Source: Streptococcus henryi DSM 19005 (lineage in GTDB: Bacteria; Bacillota; Bacilli; Lactobacillales; Streptococcaceae). Taken from it: a stretch of DNA of 64,000 bases. The first letter of the stretch is position 1. The number at the start of each line of letters is the position of its first letter. The stretch spans positions 186,001 through 250,000 of the forward strand of contig NZ_AQYA01000037.1 of assembly GCF_000376985.1 (NCBI RefSeq), in the 5' to 3' direction. Below, piece after piece: positions 54,192 through 64,000 of this stretch. The position numbers and the translations under genes are program-made. The notes under the pieces are model-generated. The model ran no database searches and was not told where the DNA came from. It saw nothing but the letters and a program-made list of their open reading frames with translations.

Positions 54192-54713
54192 ATGAAAACT
54201 ATAAAAGAAATCTATCAAGAACATGCAGAAATGCCTTATATTGCACCAAAATATGAAGAAGAATTATTACGTAAACCGATCCCTAAGCGAAATATGATTC
54301 GTACGGTCGAGGGACTTCTTCCGGGGCACATTATCATGCTATGGCGTATTCAGTTTGGTACCTTTACAACTGCATCTGTTTACCATAAGTACTTTTATAC
54401 AACTTATGGTATTGATGCGGAAAAAGAGCTGAGCTGGTTAATCGAGCAAGGTTTTGTCAAGATTGATACAGCTTTTGATTCCTTACGTCATCTGCCAGCT
54501 TCAAAAATTAAGGATTTCTTGAAATCTAAAGGTCTTGCTGGCCTTTCAAAAATGAAAAGAGCAGACTTGGACCAATCAATAGCAGATAATTACAGTGAAG
54601 AAGAGTTGGGGCAACTATTTGATCTTCGTGGCTATGCTATTACTCAAAAAGGTCAAGACATCTTAGAGGCACATCCAGAAATTATTGCCAAGCACCCACA
54701 GAAGTCCTTTTAG
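54192..54713 (+). CDS. Hypothetical protein with SAP-like helix pair
   Basis: 173 residues, cytoplasmic. A segment LPASKIKDFLKSKGLAGLSK (about 98-117) followed by KRADLDQSI resembles a SAP/HeH helix-extension-helix domain. The rest is unrecognised. Its ATG lies at the expected transcript start, so no ribosome binding site is available. Function unknown. Confidence 0.7.
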   Translation: MKTIKEIYQEHAEMPYIAPKYEEELLRKPIPKRNMIRTVEGLLPGHIIMLWRIQFGTFTTASVYHKYFYTTYGIDAEKELSWLIEQGFVKIDTAFDSLRHLPASKIKDFLKSKGLAGLSKMKRADLDQSIADNYSEEELGQLFDLRGYAITQKGQDILEAHPEIIAKHPQKSF

Positions 54714-54776
54714 TCGCTTTGAAATCTCTTACCAATGTGCTATAATAATGCTAACTGTTTATACGAGGAGAACGTC

Positions 54777-55160
54777 ATGGAATTAGTACGTGAAAAAGAA
54801 TTTGTTAATCAATATCATTATGATGCACGCAATTTAGAGTGGGAAAAAGAACACGGGGAACCAAAAACAAACTTTGAAGTTACCTTCCAATTAGTTAAAA
54901 AAGATCAAGAAAAGAATGAAACAGTTATCGTAGCTGTTTTACAATTTATGATTGTTCGTGATGAGTTTGTTATTAGTGGTGTTATTTCACAAATGGTTAC
55001 AGTAAAAGACCGCATTATCAACGAACCGAGTGAGTTTTCTCAAGTAGAGGTTGAACGTTTGGCAGAGCCACTTTTGGACATGGTTAAGCGTATGACTTAT
55101 GAAGTTACAGAAATTGCACTTGACCGCCCAGGAATTAATTTGGAGTTTAATACTAAATGA
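54777..55160 (+). CDS. DUF1149 family protein (SecB-like fold)
   Basis: 127 residues from ATG 54777 with GAGGAG upstream ([19 protein letters not shown]). A short beta-rich protein resembling the streptococcal DUF1149 family, which has a SecB-like fold; a chaperone role is only inferred. TATAAT at 54740-54745 is its probable promoter. Overlaps degV by 4 nt. Confidence 0.8.
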   Translation: MELVREKEFVNQYHYDARNLEWEKEHGEPKTNFEVTFQLVKKDQEKNETVIVAVLQFMIVRDEFVISGVISQMVTVKDRIINEPSEFSQVEVERLAEPLLDMVKRMTYEVTEIALDRPGINLEFNTK

Positions 55161-56005
55161 AATTAGCAGTTATCACGGATACAACAGCTGTTTTGTCTGA
55201 GGAACTCAAGGCACGTAAGGATTTATTCGTCCTTGATATTCCAATTACGATTGACGGTCAATCATATGTTGAGGGGAAGACTCTCTCTCTTGATGACTTT
55301 TATGACAAAATGGCTTCATCACCTGATCTTCCTAAAACAAGTCAGCCAAGTTTGGCAGAACTGGACGAATTGTTAACAAAACTCTCAGCTGAGGGATATA
55401 CTCATGTTATCGGTCTTTTCTTGTCATCGGGTATTTCAGGATTCTGGCAAAATATTCAATTTTTAATTGAAGAATACTCTAATCTGACAGTAGCATTCCC
55501 TGATAGTAAAATCACATCTGCTCCTCTAGGATCAATGGTGAAGAGTGTTTTTGCCTGGTCAAGTCAAGGAGATGATTTTGAGACCATTTTAGATAAGATC
55601 AATCAGCAAATTGAGGGAACAAGTGCCTTCATTATGGTGGATGATCTTGATCATCTTGTAAAAGGCGGACGTCTATCAAATGGATCTGCCCTTTTAGGAA
55701 ATCTTTTAAGCATCAAACCAATCCTTTACTTCAACGAAGAAGGAAAAATTGTTGTTTTTGAGAAAGTGCGTACTGAGAAGAAAGCAATCAAGCGTTTGGT
55801 TGACGTTTTAGAAGAAGTGACTTCAGACCGAGATTATGAAATTTACATTATTCATTCTAAAGCAGAAGAAAAAGCACAACAATTTTATGATCTCTTGAGT
55901 GAACAAGGTCACACTGAAAATCTTGAAATTGTAACTTTTGACGGTGTCATCGCGACCCACTTGGGTGCTGGAGCAGTTGCATTTGGTTTCACCCCAATTA
56001 TTTAA
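55157..56005 (+). CDS. DegV-family fatty acid-binding protein
   Basis: 282 residues. Conserved ITDTTAVLS (about 6-14), KTSQPS (about 59-64), LSSGISG (about 93-99) and the C-terminal GAVAFG. DegV proteins bind fatty acids and feed the FakA kinase as FakB-type partners. The ATG overlaps the preceding stop (ATGA). Confidence 0.9.
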   Translation: MKLAVITDTTAVLSEELKARKDLFVLDIPITIDGQSYVEGKTLSLDDFYDKMASSPDLPKTSQPSLAELDELLTKLSAEGYTHVIGLFLSSGISGFWQNIQFLIEEYSNLTVAFPDSKITSAPLGSMVKSVFAWSSQGDDFETILDKINQQIEGTSAFIMVDDLDHLVKGGRLSNGSALLGNLLSIKPILYFNEEGKIVVFEKVRTEKKAIKRLVDVLEEVTSDRDYEIYIIHSKAEEKAQQFYDLLSEQGHTENLEIVTFDGVIATHLGAGAVAFGFTPII

Positions 56006-56045
56006 CCCATAAGACGAGAATTGTAAGTTTGAGAGAGGTAGTATC

Positions 56046-56813
56046 ATGAGTATTAAAGTGATTGTTGCAGGATTTAAAGGTAAAATGGGATCAACAGCTG
56101 TAAACATGATTCAAGGGGATAGTGACCTTGAATTGGCAGCCTTGCTTGACCCATTTGCTACAGAAGCAGAAGTTGACGGTGTGCCAGTCTTTACAGATAA
56201 GGCAGCTCTGTCAGGGTTTGATGCAGATGTCTGGGTAGATTTCACAATGCCAGCTGTTGCTTATGAGAATACTCGTTTTGCCTTGGAAAATGGCTTTGCA
56301 CCGGTAGTTGGAACTACAGGATTTAGTGAAAGTCAAATCGCTGAACTCATTGATCTCTCTGCTCAGAAAAAATTAGGTGGACTTATTGCTCCTAACTTTG
56401 CCATCGGTGCAATCTTGCTAATGGAATTTGCGGCTAAAGCTTCGAAATATTTCCCTGATCTTGAAATTATTGAGTTGCATCATGACAAGAAGAAAGATGC
56501 TCCATCGGGTACAGCTGTTAAGACTGCCGAGCTCATTCGTGAAGTTCGTCAGGCTAAAAAGCAAGGTGCTGAAGACGAAGTTGAGACACTTGCGGGTGCA
56601 CGCGGTGCTGAATTTGATGGTTTCCGTATCCACAGCGTTCGCCTTCCTGGTTTAGTAGCTCACCAAGAGGTTATCTTCGGTGCTCAAGGTGAAGGACTAA
56701 CCCTTCGCCATGATTCTTATGATAGAGTTTCCTTTATGAGCGGGGTTAACCTTGGCATTAAGGAAGTTGTTAAACGTGATCAACTCGTTTATGGTTTGGA
56801 AAAATTATTATGA
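56046..56813 (+). CDS. dapB: 4-hydroxy-tetrahydrodipicolinate reductase
   Basis: 255 residues. Nucleotide-binding GFKGKMGS (about 9-16), VVGTTGF (about 98-104) and the catalytic [15 protein letters not shown] (about 141-155). Lysine/diaminopimelate pathway, supplying the peptidoglycan bridge. GAGAGGTAG precedes the ATG; overlaps cca by 4 nt. Confidence 0.95.
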   Translation: MSIKVIVAGFKGKMGSTAVNMIQGDSDLELAALLDPFATEAEVDGVPVFTDKAALSGFDADVWVDFTMPAVAYENTRFALENGFAPVVGTTGFSESQIAELIDLSAQKKLGGLIAPNFAIGAILLMEFAAKASKYFPDLEIIELHHDKKKDAPSGTAVKTAELIREVRQAKKQGAEDEVETLAGARGAEFDGFRIHSVRLPGLVAHQEVIFGAQGEGLTLRHDSYDRVSFMSGVNLGIKEVVKRDQLVYGLEKLL

Positions 56814-58018
56814 AATTAAACAATTTGCCTTCTGAATTTCAGAAGGCTTTACCAATCTTAAAGAAAATTCGTCAAGCAGGATATGAAGCCTATTTTGTTG
56901 GTGGAAGTGTTCGTGATGCTATATTGAATCGACCTATCCACGATGTCGATATTGCAACAAGTTCTTATCCAGAGGAAACAAAACAAATTTTTAACCGCAC
57001 GGTAGATATTGGTATCGAACATGGGACAGTCCTTGTTTTGGAAACAGGCGGTGAATATGAAATCACCACATTTAGAACTGAGGATGTTTATGTGGATTAC
57101 AGACGCCCTCAATCTGTTTCTTTTGTGCGCTCTTTGGATGAGGATCTCAAACGTCGTGATTTTACGGTAAATGCTTTCGCCCTTGACGAGACTGGTACTG
57201 TAATCGATAAATTTAATGGTCTGGATGATCTTAACAAGCACCTGTTGCGTGCTGTTGGTGTTCCTTCTGAACGATTTAATGAGGATGCATTGCGAATCAT
57301 GAGAGGTTTCCGTTTTGCGGCAACTTTGGATTTTACTATAGAAACTGAAACATTTGAGGCTATGAAGAGCCATGCTCCCTTACTTGAAAAGATTTCAGTT
57401 GAACGTTCGTTCATTGAATTTGATAAATTATTGCTGGCGCCATTCTGGAAAAAAGGATTGTCAGTTCTTATTGATAGCGGTGCCTATGATTATTTGCCAG
57501 ATTTAGCTGATTCTTATGGGAAATTGCAGAGCCTTCGAGATTGTTTTTCTAAGGATTTTTGCTTTGCTAGTTCTGAGCAAGCTTGGGCAGCTCTGCTATT
57601 GGCCTTAGATGTCAAAGACCCCAAAGAATTTCTAAAAAAATGGAAAACATCAAGTCAATTCCAGAAAGATGTCTCAGCAATCGTCGCTTTCTATCGTTAC
57701 CGACTAAAGCATGAAGCTGACAAACCTCTCATCTACAAATTCGGTAAGGAATGTGCTTATTTAGTTGAAGGCTTACGCCAGGCACAAGGATTGTCAGTGA
57801 ATTTTGAGAGGATAGAGCAGCTTGACCAAGAATTGACCATCCATGATAAACATGAAATAGTTGTAAATGGTGGCCTGCTGATTAAGGAGCTTGGGATGAA
57901 ACCAGGTCCTAAGATGGGAAAACTTCTTAAAGGTGTAGAAGAGGCCATTGTCCTTGGTGATTTGGCTAATAATAAAGCTGATATCTTTAATTATATAAAG
58001 GAGATGATGAATGTCTGA
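56810..58018 (+). CDS. cca: CCA-adding tRNA nucleotidyltransferase
   Basis: 402 residues. Head-domain motif [21 protein letters not shown] with the catalytic DVD (about 25-46), RRDFTVNA (about 112-119) and [14 protein letters not shown]. It adds or repairs the 3' CCA of tRNAs. Coupled to dapB (ATGA), and its end overlaps the next gene by 8 nt. Confidence 0.95.
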   Translation: MKLNNLPSEFQKALPILKKIRQAGYEAYFVGGSVRDAILNRPIHDVDIATSSYPEETKQIFNRTVDIGIEHGTVLVLETGGEYEITTFRTEDVYVDYRRPQSVSFVRSLDEDLKRRDFTVNAFALDETGTVIDKFNGLDDLNKHLLRAVGVPSERFNEDALRIMRGFRFAATLDFTIETETFEAMKSHAPLLEKISVERSFIEFDKLLLAPFWKKGLSVLIDSGAYDYLPDLADSYGKLQSLRDCFSKDFCFASSEQAWAALLLALDVKDPKEFLKKWKTSSQFQKDVSAIVAFYRYRLKHEADKPLIYKFGKECAYLVEGLRQAQGLSVNFERIEQLDQELTIHDKHEIVVNGGLLIKELGMKPGPKMGKLLKGVEEAIVLGDLANNKADIFNYIKEMMNV

Positions 58019-59879
58019 TTTTATCGTAGAAAAACTAACAAAATCAGTAGGAGATAAGACGGTATTTCGTGATATTTCTTTTATTATTCACGATCTTGAC
58101 CGAATTGGGATTATCGGGGTTAACGGAACAGGTAAAACAACCTTGTTAGATGTAATTTCTGGTGATCTTGGCTTCGATGGTGATGTCTCTCCTTTTTCAA
58201 CAAAAAGTGATTACAAAATCGCCTATTTAACCCAAGAGCCAAATTTTGAAGAAGATAAAACTGTTTTGGAAACTGTTTTGTCTTCTGATTTGCGAGAAAT
58301 GGCTTTGATCAAGGAGTATGAAGCCTTGATGGTTGATTATTCTGAGGAAAATCAAAGTCGACTTGAAAAGGTTATGGCGGAGATGGATAGTCTTGATGCC
58401 TGGACCATTGAAAGTGAAGTTAAGACAGTTCTTTCAAAACTAGGGATTTCTGATTTGACACAAAAAGTTGGTGCTCTTTCAGGTGGTCTTCGTCGCCGTG
58501 TCCAATTGGCTCAAGTTTTACTTGGGGATGCAGATTTGCTTCTACTAGACGAGCCAACCAACCATCTTGATATTGATACCATTGCTTGGCTGACAAATTT
58601 CCTAAAAACATCAAAGAAAACTGTCCTTTTTATTACCCACGACCGTTATTTCTTGGACAATGTTGCGACCCGCATCTTTGAATTGGATAATGCTGCCTTA
58701 ACAGAATATCAAGGAAATTACCAAGACTATGTTCGTCTTCGTGCCGAGCAAGACGAGCGGGACGCAGCTTCGCTTCATAAGAAGAAACAACTCTACAAGC
58801 AAGAATTAGCTTGGATGCGCACACAGCCTCAGGCTCGCGCTACCAAACAACAAGCTCGAATCAATCGCTTTAATGATTTAAAAGCAAATCTCTCTGGAAG
58901 CACAAGTTCAACAGATTTAGAAATGAACTTTGAAACCAGTCGTATCGGAAAAAAAGTTGTTAACTTTGAAAATGTTGACTTTTCTTTCCCGGGAAAACCA
59001 ATCTTGTCCGACTTTAATTTGCTGATTCAAAATAAGGACCGTATCGGTATTGTTGGAGATAATGGTGTTGGGAAATCAACTCTTCTCAACTTGATTACTG
59101 GAGAGCTCCAGCCAAGTTCAGGAAAGATTGATATTGGTGAAACTGTCCGCATTGGCTATTTCTCACAACAAATAAAGGATATGGATGAGAGTAAGCGTGT
59201 CATTAATTACTTGCAAGAAGTAGCTGATGAGGTTAAAACAGCAGTTGGAACAACCAGTGTCACAGAGCTCTTGGAACAATTCCTCTTCCCACGTTCAACG
59301 CATGGAACTCAGATTGCTAAATTATCTGGTGGAGAGAAAAAGCGTCTCTATCTATTGAAGATTCTTATTGAAAAACCAAACGTTCTTCTTCTAGATGAGC
59401 CGACCAATGATTTGGACATTGCAACCTTGACTGTTCTCGAGAATTTCCTCCAAGGCTTTGCTGGTCCTGTTATCACAGTTAGCCATGACCGATATTTCCT
59501 TGATAAGGTGGCCAATAAGATTCTTGCTTTTGAGAATGGCGGGATTCGAGAATTCTTCGGAAACTACACCGATTATTTAGATGAAGTAGCTTTTGAAAAA
59601 GAAAGCTCTGCCATTGCCCTCAAAAAAGAAACGCCTAAGGTTGAAAAAGAAAAGACAGAACGTAAGCGAATGTCTTACTTTGAAAAGCAGGAGTGGGCCA
59701 AGATTGAGGACGAGATTGCCGAACTTGAAGGAAAAATTGAGGACATCGAAGCAGCTATGCAGGAAAATGCCAGCAATTATGGTCAGCTTGCAAGTCTTCA
59801 GCGTGACCTGGATGCAGCAAATGAAGAGTTACTGGAAAAATATGAGCGTTACGAGTACTTATCGGAGTTAGAAAGTTAA
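58011..59879 (+). CDS. ABC-F family ATPase (Uup-like)
   Basis: 622 residues, two ATPase domains without membrane segments. Walker [10 protein letters not shown] (about 36) and GDNGVGKST (about 350); signatures LSGGLRRR (about 157) and LSGGEKKR (about 440); linker region about 240-300 and a C-terminal coiled coil (about 550-622) typical of Uup. A ribosome-associated translation factor. The preceding AAAGGAGATGATGA provides the ribosome binding site inside cca. Confidence 0.9.
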   Translation: MSDFIVEKLTKSVGDKTVFRDISFIIHDLDRIGIIGVNGTGKTTLLDVISGDLGFDGDVSPFSTKSDYKIAYLTQEPNFEEDKTVLETVLSSDLREMALIKEYEALMVDYSEENQSRLEKVMAEMDSLDAWTIESEVKTVLSKLGISDLTQKVGALSGGLRRRVQLAQVLLGDADLLLLDEPTNHLDIDTIAWLTNFLKTSKKTVLFITHDRYFLDNVATRIFELDNAALTEYQGNYQDYVRLRAEQDERDAASLHKKKQLYKQELAWMRTQPQARATKQQARINRFNDLKANLSGSTSSTDLEMNFETSRIGKKVVNFENVDFSFPGKPILSDFNLLIQNKDRIGIVGDNGVGKSTLLNLITGELQPSSGKIDIGETVRIGYFSQQIKDMDESKRVINYLQEVADEVKTAVGTTSVTELLEQFLFPRSTHGTQIAKLSGGEKKRLYLLKILIEKPNVLLLDEPTNDLDIATLTVLENFLQGFAGPVITVSHDRYFLDKVANKILAFENGGIREFFGNYTDYLDEVAFEKESSAIALKKETPKVEKEKTERKRMSYFEKQEWAKIEDEIAELEGKIEDIEAAMQENASNYGQLASLQRDLDAANEELLEKYERYEYLSELES

Positions 59880-60352
59880 TGATTTTACGTCAAATCCAAT
59901 TTTCTGATGTTAGCAAAGTGTCCGAATTGATTCGTAATTCTTTAGAAGAATTTGGTTTAGATAAGCCTGGCACAGCCTATTTTGATCCTCAGCTAGACGA
60001 CCTCTGGTCCTATTACAACAAGCTCCCGCGCTCAGCCTACTATGTCATTGAAGAAGCAGAAGAGATTCTTGGAGTTGGAGGCTTTGGACCGATTTCTGAG
60101 TCCATAGCAGAGCTTCAAAAACTCTATGTCTCTAGTGACCAAAGAGGCAGAGGGCTTTCAAGTTCACTCCTCAAGAAAATCTTCACAGCTGCCAGTGAGG
60201 AGGGGTACGCTCAACTCTACTTGGAAACAGCAAAAGAACTTGCTTCAGCAGTAGCAGTTTATGAACATTTTGGTTTTGAAAAACTGCCCCAAGCACTGCC
60301 CAATGAGGCAGGACATTCAGCCATGGATATCTGGATGATAAAAGAGCTCTAG
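59879..60352 (+). CDS. GNAT acetyltransferase
   Basis: 157 residues with the acetyl-CoA-binding motif QRGRGLSSSLL (about 90-100) and VYEHFGFEKL (about 122-131). Substrate unknown. Its ATG overlaps the preceding stop by one base (TAATG). A terminator follows. Confidence 0.85.
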   Translation: MILRQIQFSDVSKVSELIRNSLEEFGLDKPGTAYFDPQLDDLWSYYNKLPRSAYYVIEEAEEILGVGGFGPISESIAELQKLYVSSDQRGRGLSSSLLKKIFTAASEEGYAQLYLETAKELASAVAVYEHFGFEKLPQALPNEAGHSAMDIWMIKEL

Positions 60353-60387
60353 GCTTAATAGAGAACTCACTGACATAATCATGAATC

Positions 60388-60411
60388 AGAAGCACAAGCT
60401 GTGCTTCTTTT
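60388..60411 (+). terminator. Terminator
   Basis: AGAAGCACA and TGTGCTTCT form a perfect 9-bp stem around AGC, then TTT. Confidence 0.7.
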
Positions 60412-60430
60412 GGTGTCTATAGCAGGACTA

Positions 60431-60545
60431 ATACTCTTCGAAAATCAAAATGATAAGACGTTAAGTCTTCTTGCCTACCATCAGGTATATCTGCATCGAC
60501 TTGCCTTCTCAAATATATAAAACTTTATACAACTTTTTTGAGTTA
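60431..60545. repeat. ~115-bp palindrome-ended intergenic element, copy 3
   Basis: Starts ATACTCTTCGAAAATCAAAA and ends TTTTTTGAGTTA; internal CGACTTGCC and CTACCATCAGGTAT match the elements at 52703 and 53499. Confidence 0.65.
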
Positions 60546-60596
60546 ACACAAAAGTGAACGCAGCGAACCCACCTGATACTTTTCGCCGTGGCAAAA

Positions 60597-60690
60597 AGAC
60601 TATCATCCAAGGAAGTGATGATAGTCTCGGAAATTTTGAGACCTAAGGCTCAAAATTTAGCAATGAAACTCCGAAGGAGGTTGCTTGCGT
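60597..60690. repeat. Palindromic repeat unit including 30-bp repeat copy 2
   Basis: AGACTATCATC/GATGATAGTCT (11-bp stem) and AAATTTTGAG/CTCAAAATTT (10-bp stem), followed by the 30-bp repeat (60661-60690) also found at 44614. An open frame running through it into the next gene from 60588 is not a real N-terminus. Confidence 0.7.
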
Positions 60691-60761
60691 CCGTGCCACT
60701 TAAGAAAAGCATCAAAAAAAAAGAAATTATTGTAAAAATTATTGAAAAAGAAAGGAAAACT

Positions 60762-62501
60762 ATGAAGTACATCTGGTCTTATTTAAAAAAGTCCCCCAAA
60801 TGGCTAGCCCTAGACATCCTAGGAGCTTTCCTCTTCGTAGTGGTCAACTTGGGCATGCCAACAGCCCTGGCACGTATGATTGACCAAGGGGTGACGCAAA
60901 ACAACAGCTCGGCCCTATATTTTTGGGCAGGCATTATGTTTGTTATCATCCTATTAGGAATATTAGGGAGGGTTACCTTGGCCTATGCGGCCGGTCGTTT
61001 GACCACAACTATGATTCGTGACATGCGTAATGACATGTATGACAAGCTTCAAGAGTATTCTCACCATGAATACGAAAAAATTGGTGTTTCTTCTCTGGTA
61101 ACCCGAATGACCAGCGATGCTTTTGTTTTGATGCAATTTGCAGAGCAGTCTTTGCGTATGGGTTTGGTGACGCCAATGATGATGGTTTCCAGTGTTGTCA
61201 TGATTCTTTTGACCAGTCCATCCCTAGCTTGGATTGTTGCGGTAGCAGTACCATTTCTAATCTGGGTTGTTGCCTATGTGGCCATTAAAACAAAGCCTCT
61301 CTCAGAAAAGCAACAAAAGACTCTGGATAAAATCAATCAATACGTTCGTGAAAATCTAACAGGACTTCGTGTTATCCGTGCCTTTGCACGTGAAGATTTC
61401 CAAGAAGAACGTTTTGATAGTAAGAATGATGACTATGCAGAAACATCTAGTCGTCTCTTTAAATTAACAGGTATAACAGAGCCACTCTTTGTTCAAATTA
61501 TCATTGCCATGATTGTTCTCATTGTTTGGTTCGCACTAAAACCTCTCTCAAATGGTGATATTCGAATTGGTGACTTGGTTGCCTTTATCGAGTACAGTTT
61601 CCACGCCCTCTTTTCATTCCTCATGTTTGCCAACCTCTTTACCATGTATCCTCGAATGGCAGTTTCAGCCAGCCGTATTCAAGAGGTTATGGACATGCCA
61701 ATTTCTATCAATCCCAATGAAGATGGTGTGACGGAGACTAAGACCCGTGGTTATTTGACCTTTGACCATGTGACCTTTGCCTATCCAGGTGAAACAGAGA
61801 GCCCGGTTCTTCACGATATTTCCTTTGAGGCTAAACCAGGTGAAACCATTGCCTTTATTGGCTCAACTGGTTCAGGGAAATCCTCTCTAGTCAATCTGAT
61901 TCCACGTTTTTACGATGTGACGTTAGGCAAGATTTTAGTGGATGGCGTGGATGTCAGAGATTTCAATCTTAAGTCTCTGCGTCAGAAAGTCGGCTTTATT
62001 CCGCAAAAAGCTTTGCTATTTACCGGAACAATCGGAGAAAACCTTAAGTACGGTAAGCAGGATGCGACGCTTGCTGAATTGGATGAGGCGGCGGAAGTGG
62101 CTCAGGCTAAGGAATTTATCGAAAGCCGAGATGAAAAATTTGATACCCACCTGGCTGAAGGGGGAAGCAACCTTTCGGGCGGTCAGAAGCAACGTTTGTC
62201 AATTGCCCGTGCTGTGGTTAAGAAGCCAGATATTTATATCTTTGACGACTCGTTCTCTGCCTTGGATTATAAGACAGATGCGCAGTTGCGTGCCCGTCTT
62301 AAGGAAGTGACTGGGGATAGCACGGTGCTTATCGTGGCTCAACGTGTTGGTACTATTATGAATGCGGATCAAATTATCGTTCTTGATGAAGGTGAAATTG
62401 TTGGCCGTGGAACTCACGAGGAGCTGATGCAAACGAATGCTATTTACCGTGAAATCGCCAATTCACAGCTCAATAATCGTAGTCTGACAGAAGAAGAATA
62501 G
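60762..62501 (+). CDS. Heterodimeric ABC exporter subunit with degenerate ATP site
   Basis: 579 residues: six membrane helices (about 15-320), then an ATPase with Walker A GSTGSGKSS (about 366), signature NLSGGQKQR and Walker B YIFDDSFSALD. The residue after the Walker B aspartate is Asp instead of the catalytic Glu, the hallmark of the inactive site in heterodimeric exporters (LmrCD, BmrCD, PatAB). AAAGGAAAA precedes ATG 60762. It pairs with the next gene for multidrug or peptide export. Confidence 0.88.
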   Translation: MKYIWSYLKKSPKWLALDILGAFLFVVVNLGMPTALARMIDQGVTQNNSSALYFWAGIMFVIILLGILGRVTLAYAAGRLTTTMIRDMRNDMYDKLQEYSHHEYEKIGVSSLVTRMTSDAFVLMQFAEQSLRMGLVTPMMMVSSVVMILLTSPSLAWIVAVAVPFLIWVVAYVAIKTKPLSEKQQKTLDKINQYVRENLTGLRVIRAFAREDFQEERFDSKNDDYAETSSRLFKLTGITEPLFVQIIIAMIVLIVWFALKPLSNGDIRIGDLVAFIEYSFHALFSFLMFANLFTMYPRMAVSASRIQEVMDMPISINPNEDGVTETKTRGYLTFDHVTFAYPGETESPVLHDISFEAKPGETIAFIGSTGSGKSSLVNLIPRFYDVTLGKILVDGVDVRDFNLKSLRQKVGFIPQKALLFTGTIGENLKYGKQDATLAELDEAAEVAQAKEFIESRDEKFDTHLAEGGSNLSGGQKQRLSIARAVVKKPDIYIFDDSFSALDYKTDAQLRARLKEVTGDSTVLIVAQRVGTIMNADQIIVLDEGEIVGRGTHEELMQTNAIYREIANSQLNNRSLTEEE

Positions 62502-62510
62502 GAGGATAGG

Positions 62511-64000
62511 ATGAGAAAAGATAAAAATGTTTTCATGCGCTTGTGGCATTACCTGAAAAACTACAAAGGCTCCCTCTTTTTAGCCATTTTCCTAAAGGTT
62601 TTGGCCAGCGTCATGAATGTCCTTGAACCCTTTATTCTGGGACTTGCTATCACCGAATTGACAGCTAACCTTCTGGACATAGCCAGGGGTGTCGACGGTG
62701 CTAAAATCAATGTACCTTACATTATCATGATTTTGGTGCTCTACTATGCACGCGGGCTTGGCTATCAGATTGGCTCTTATGGTTCTAATTATTTTATGAC
62801 AAATGCTGTGCAGCGGTCTATCCGAGATCTCCGCCACGATTTGAGTGAAAAAATTAATAAGATCCCAGTTTCCTACTTTGATAAACACCAATTTGGAGAT
62901 ATGTTGGGACGCTTTACCAGCGATGTGGAGACTGTTTCCAACGCTCTTCAGCAGAGCTTCTTACAAATCGTCAATGCCTTTCTGACCATTATCTTGGCTA
63001 TGGCAATGGTTCTCTACCTCAATGTCACCCTGGCTTTGATTGTCATTGCCTGTGTGCCTCTGACTTACTTCTCAGCACAATACATTTTGAAAAAATCCCA
63101 GCCCTACTTTAAAGAACAAGCTGACACGCTTGGTCAGATGAATGGATTTGTTCAAGAAAATTTGACAGGCTTTAATGTCCTTAAACTTTATGGTCGAGAA
63201 GAAGCATCAGCTGAGGAATTCCGTCAAATTACTGAGAAACTTCGTCGTGTTGGTTTCCGTGCCAGCTTTACATCAGGGATTATGATGCCAGTACTTCATG
63301 CCATCTCAGATTCAGCCTATCTTATTGTTGCTCTTGTCGGAGGTCTCCAAGTCCTTGCAGGAAAACTGACAGTTGGTAATATGCAGGCCTTTGTTCAATA
63401 CGTATGGCAAATTAGTCAGCCTATTCAAACCTTGACCCAACTAGCAGGTATTCTACAAAGTGCCAAGTCTTCTCTAGACCGTATTTTCCAAGTTTTAGAT
63501 GAAGTCGATGAAGCTAATCAGGTTACTGAAAGTCTTGACCATGATCTTACAGGACGTGTTAGTTTCCAAGATGTGGATTTTCAGTATGTAGAAGACAAGC
63601 CACTTATTCGTAATTTCAACTTGGAAGTTCAGCCAGGTGAAATGGTGGCCATTGTTGGTCCAACAGGAGCAGGTAAGACAACCCTTATCAACTTGCTCAT
63701 GCGTTTCTATGATGTCACATCTGGCTCTATCATGGTGGATGGTCATGATATTCGTCATCTGTCTCGACAAGAATACCGCAAACAGTTTGGGATGGTTTTA
63801 CAAGATGCTTGGCTTTATGAAGGAAGTATCAAGGAAAACCTGCGCTTTGGAAATCTAGATGCTAGTGATGATCAAATCGTAGAAGCGGCCAAGGCAGCCA
63901 ATGTTGACCACTTTATCCGTACCCTCCCTGGAGGATATAATATGGAAATGAACCAGGAATCAAGTAACGTATCCCTTGGTCAGAAACAACTTTTGACCAT
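62511..64000 (+). CDS. Heterodimeric ABC exporter second subunit (cut by window end)
   Basis: At least 496 residues; the frame is still open at the window end. ATG 62511 follows TAGGAGGATAGG, 9 nt after the preceding stop. Six membrane helices (about 20-310), Walker A GPTGAGKTT (about 382-390), and the signature region SNVSLGQKQ near the end. The Walker B lies beyond the window. It should carry the catalytic glutamate missing from its partner. Confidence 0.88.
   Translation, partial: MRKDKNVFMRLWHYLKNYKGSLFLAIFLKVLASVMNVLEPFILGLAITELTANLLDIARGVDGAKINVPYIIMILVLYYARGLGYQIGSYGSNYFMTNAVQRSIRDLRHDLSEKINKIPVSYFDKHQFGDMLGRFTSDVETVSNALQQSFLQIVNAFLTIILAMAMVLYLNVTLALIVIACVPLTYFSAQYILKKSQPYFKEQADTLGQMNGFVQENLTGFNVLKLYGREEASAEEFRQITEKLRRVGFRASFTSGIMMPVLHAISDSAYLIVALVGGLQVLAGKLTVGNMQAFVQYVWQISQPIQTLTQLAGILQSAKSSLDRIFQVLDEVDEANQVTESLDHDLTGRVSFQDVDFQYVEDKPLIRNFNLEVQPGEMVAIVGPTGAGKTTLINLLMRFYDVTSGSIMVDGHDIRHLSRQEYRKQFGMVLQDAWLYEGSIKENLRFGNLDASDDQIVEAAKAANVDHFIRTLPGGYNMEMNQESSNVSLGQKQLLT

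Noticed and set aside
60588..60761. In-frame N-terminal extension of the first ABC exporter subunit
   Set aside because: It is composed of the repeat unit with perfect palindromes; the good ribosome binding site is at 60762.
1..64000. CRISPR arrays, rRNA and complete insertion sequences
   Set aside because: No regularly spaced repeats, rRNA-like sequence or transposase gene was seen on either strand.

Overview
The window looks like a Streptococcus chromosome, most likely of the salivarius group (S. salivarius, S. thermophilus or S. vestibularis). This rests on the mutM-coaE-pmrA-rpmG-secG-rnr-smpB and degV-dapB-cca-ABC-F gene orders and on moderate AT-richness; the species is an inference. 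Positions 1 to about 42,740 are the right-hand part of an integrative and conjugative element (ICE) of the Tn5252/ICESa2603 kind. It is inserted in a Nudix (mutT-type) gene whose 3' part remains at 42739-43068. The left end and most of the mating-channel genes lie outside the window.

ICE layout: a broken HEPN-type remnant (3-224); an LPXTG antigen I/II (SspB-like) adhesin with a small calcium-binding satellite protein; a 2,274-residue DNA methylase-helicase fusion; small conserved ICE proteins, a VirB8-like protein and a Toprim primase-like protein; an orphan resolvase catalytic domain; a minus-strand SOS cassette (HdiR-like repressor, a 44-residue protein, UmuC polymerase and two accessory proteins); a PHP-ATPase (TrlF-like, probably defensive); then a candidate oriT, two relaxosome proteins and a MOBP relaxase. 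Four promoters share one exactly spaced motif (GTGATAaC, then CAA, then a -10 hexamer), suggesting one ICE regulator controls the adhesin, VirB8-like, small-protein and relaxosome operons.

The cargo at 25.5-36.9 kb is visibly AT-richer than the backbone. It holds a TprA/PlcR-type quorum-sensing regulator (minus strand) facing a 57-residue Phr pre-peptide ending SDNLDVGKAD, almost the pneumococcal PhrA pheromone. Next comes a two-peptide lantibiotic cluster in lacticin 3147 order: lanA1, lanA2, lanM1, lanT, lanM2 and an immunity ABC pair. LanA1 is clearly lacticin-3147-A1-like. The second peptide gene has an in-frame TAA in its leader and lacks a cysteine expected in the core. After this come a sigma-like regulator with a translationally coupled leader peptide and a hairpin over its ribosome binding site, a conserved leader with two tiny ORFs, and three consecutive large serine recombinases ending at the attachment site.

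From 43 kb onward the genes are chromosomal: a serine hydrolase, a 1-kb repeat-rich intergenic region, DNA repair (mutM), CoA synthesis (coaE), an efflux pump whose start looks frameshifted, translation and secretion genes (rpmG, secG, rnr, smpB), a GH73 muramidase-type enzyme, small redox proteins, degV, dapB, cca, an ABC-F protein, a GNAT acetyltransferase and a heterodimeric ABC exporter cut by the window end. Several ~100-bp palindromic elements are scattered between these genes.
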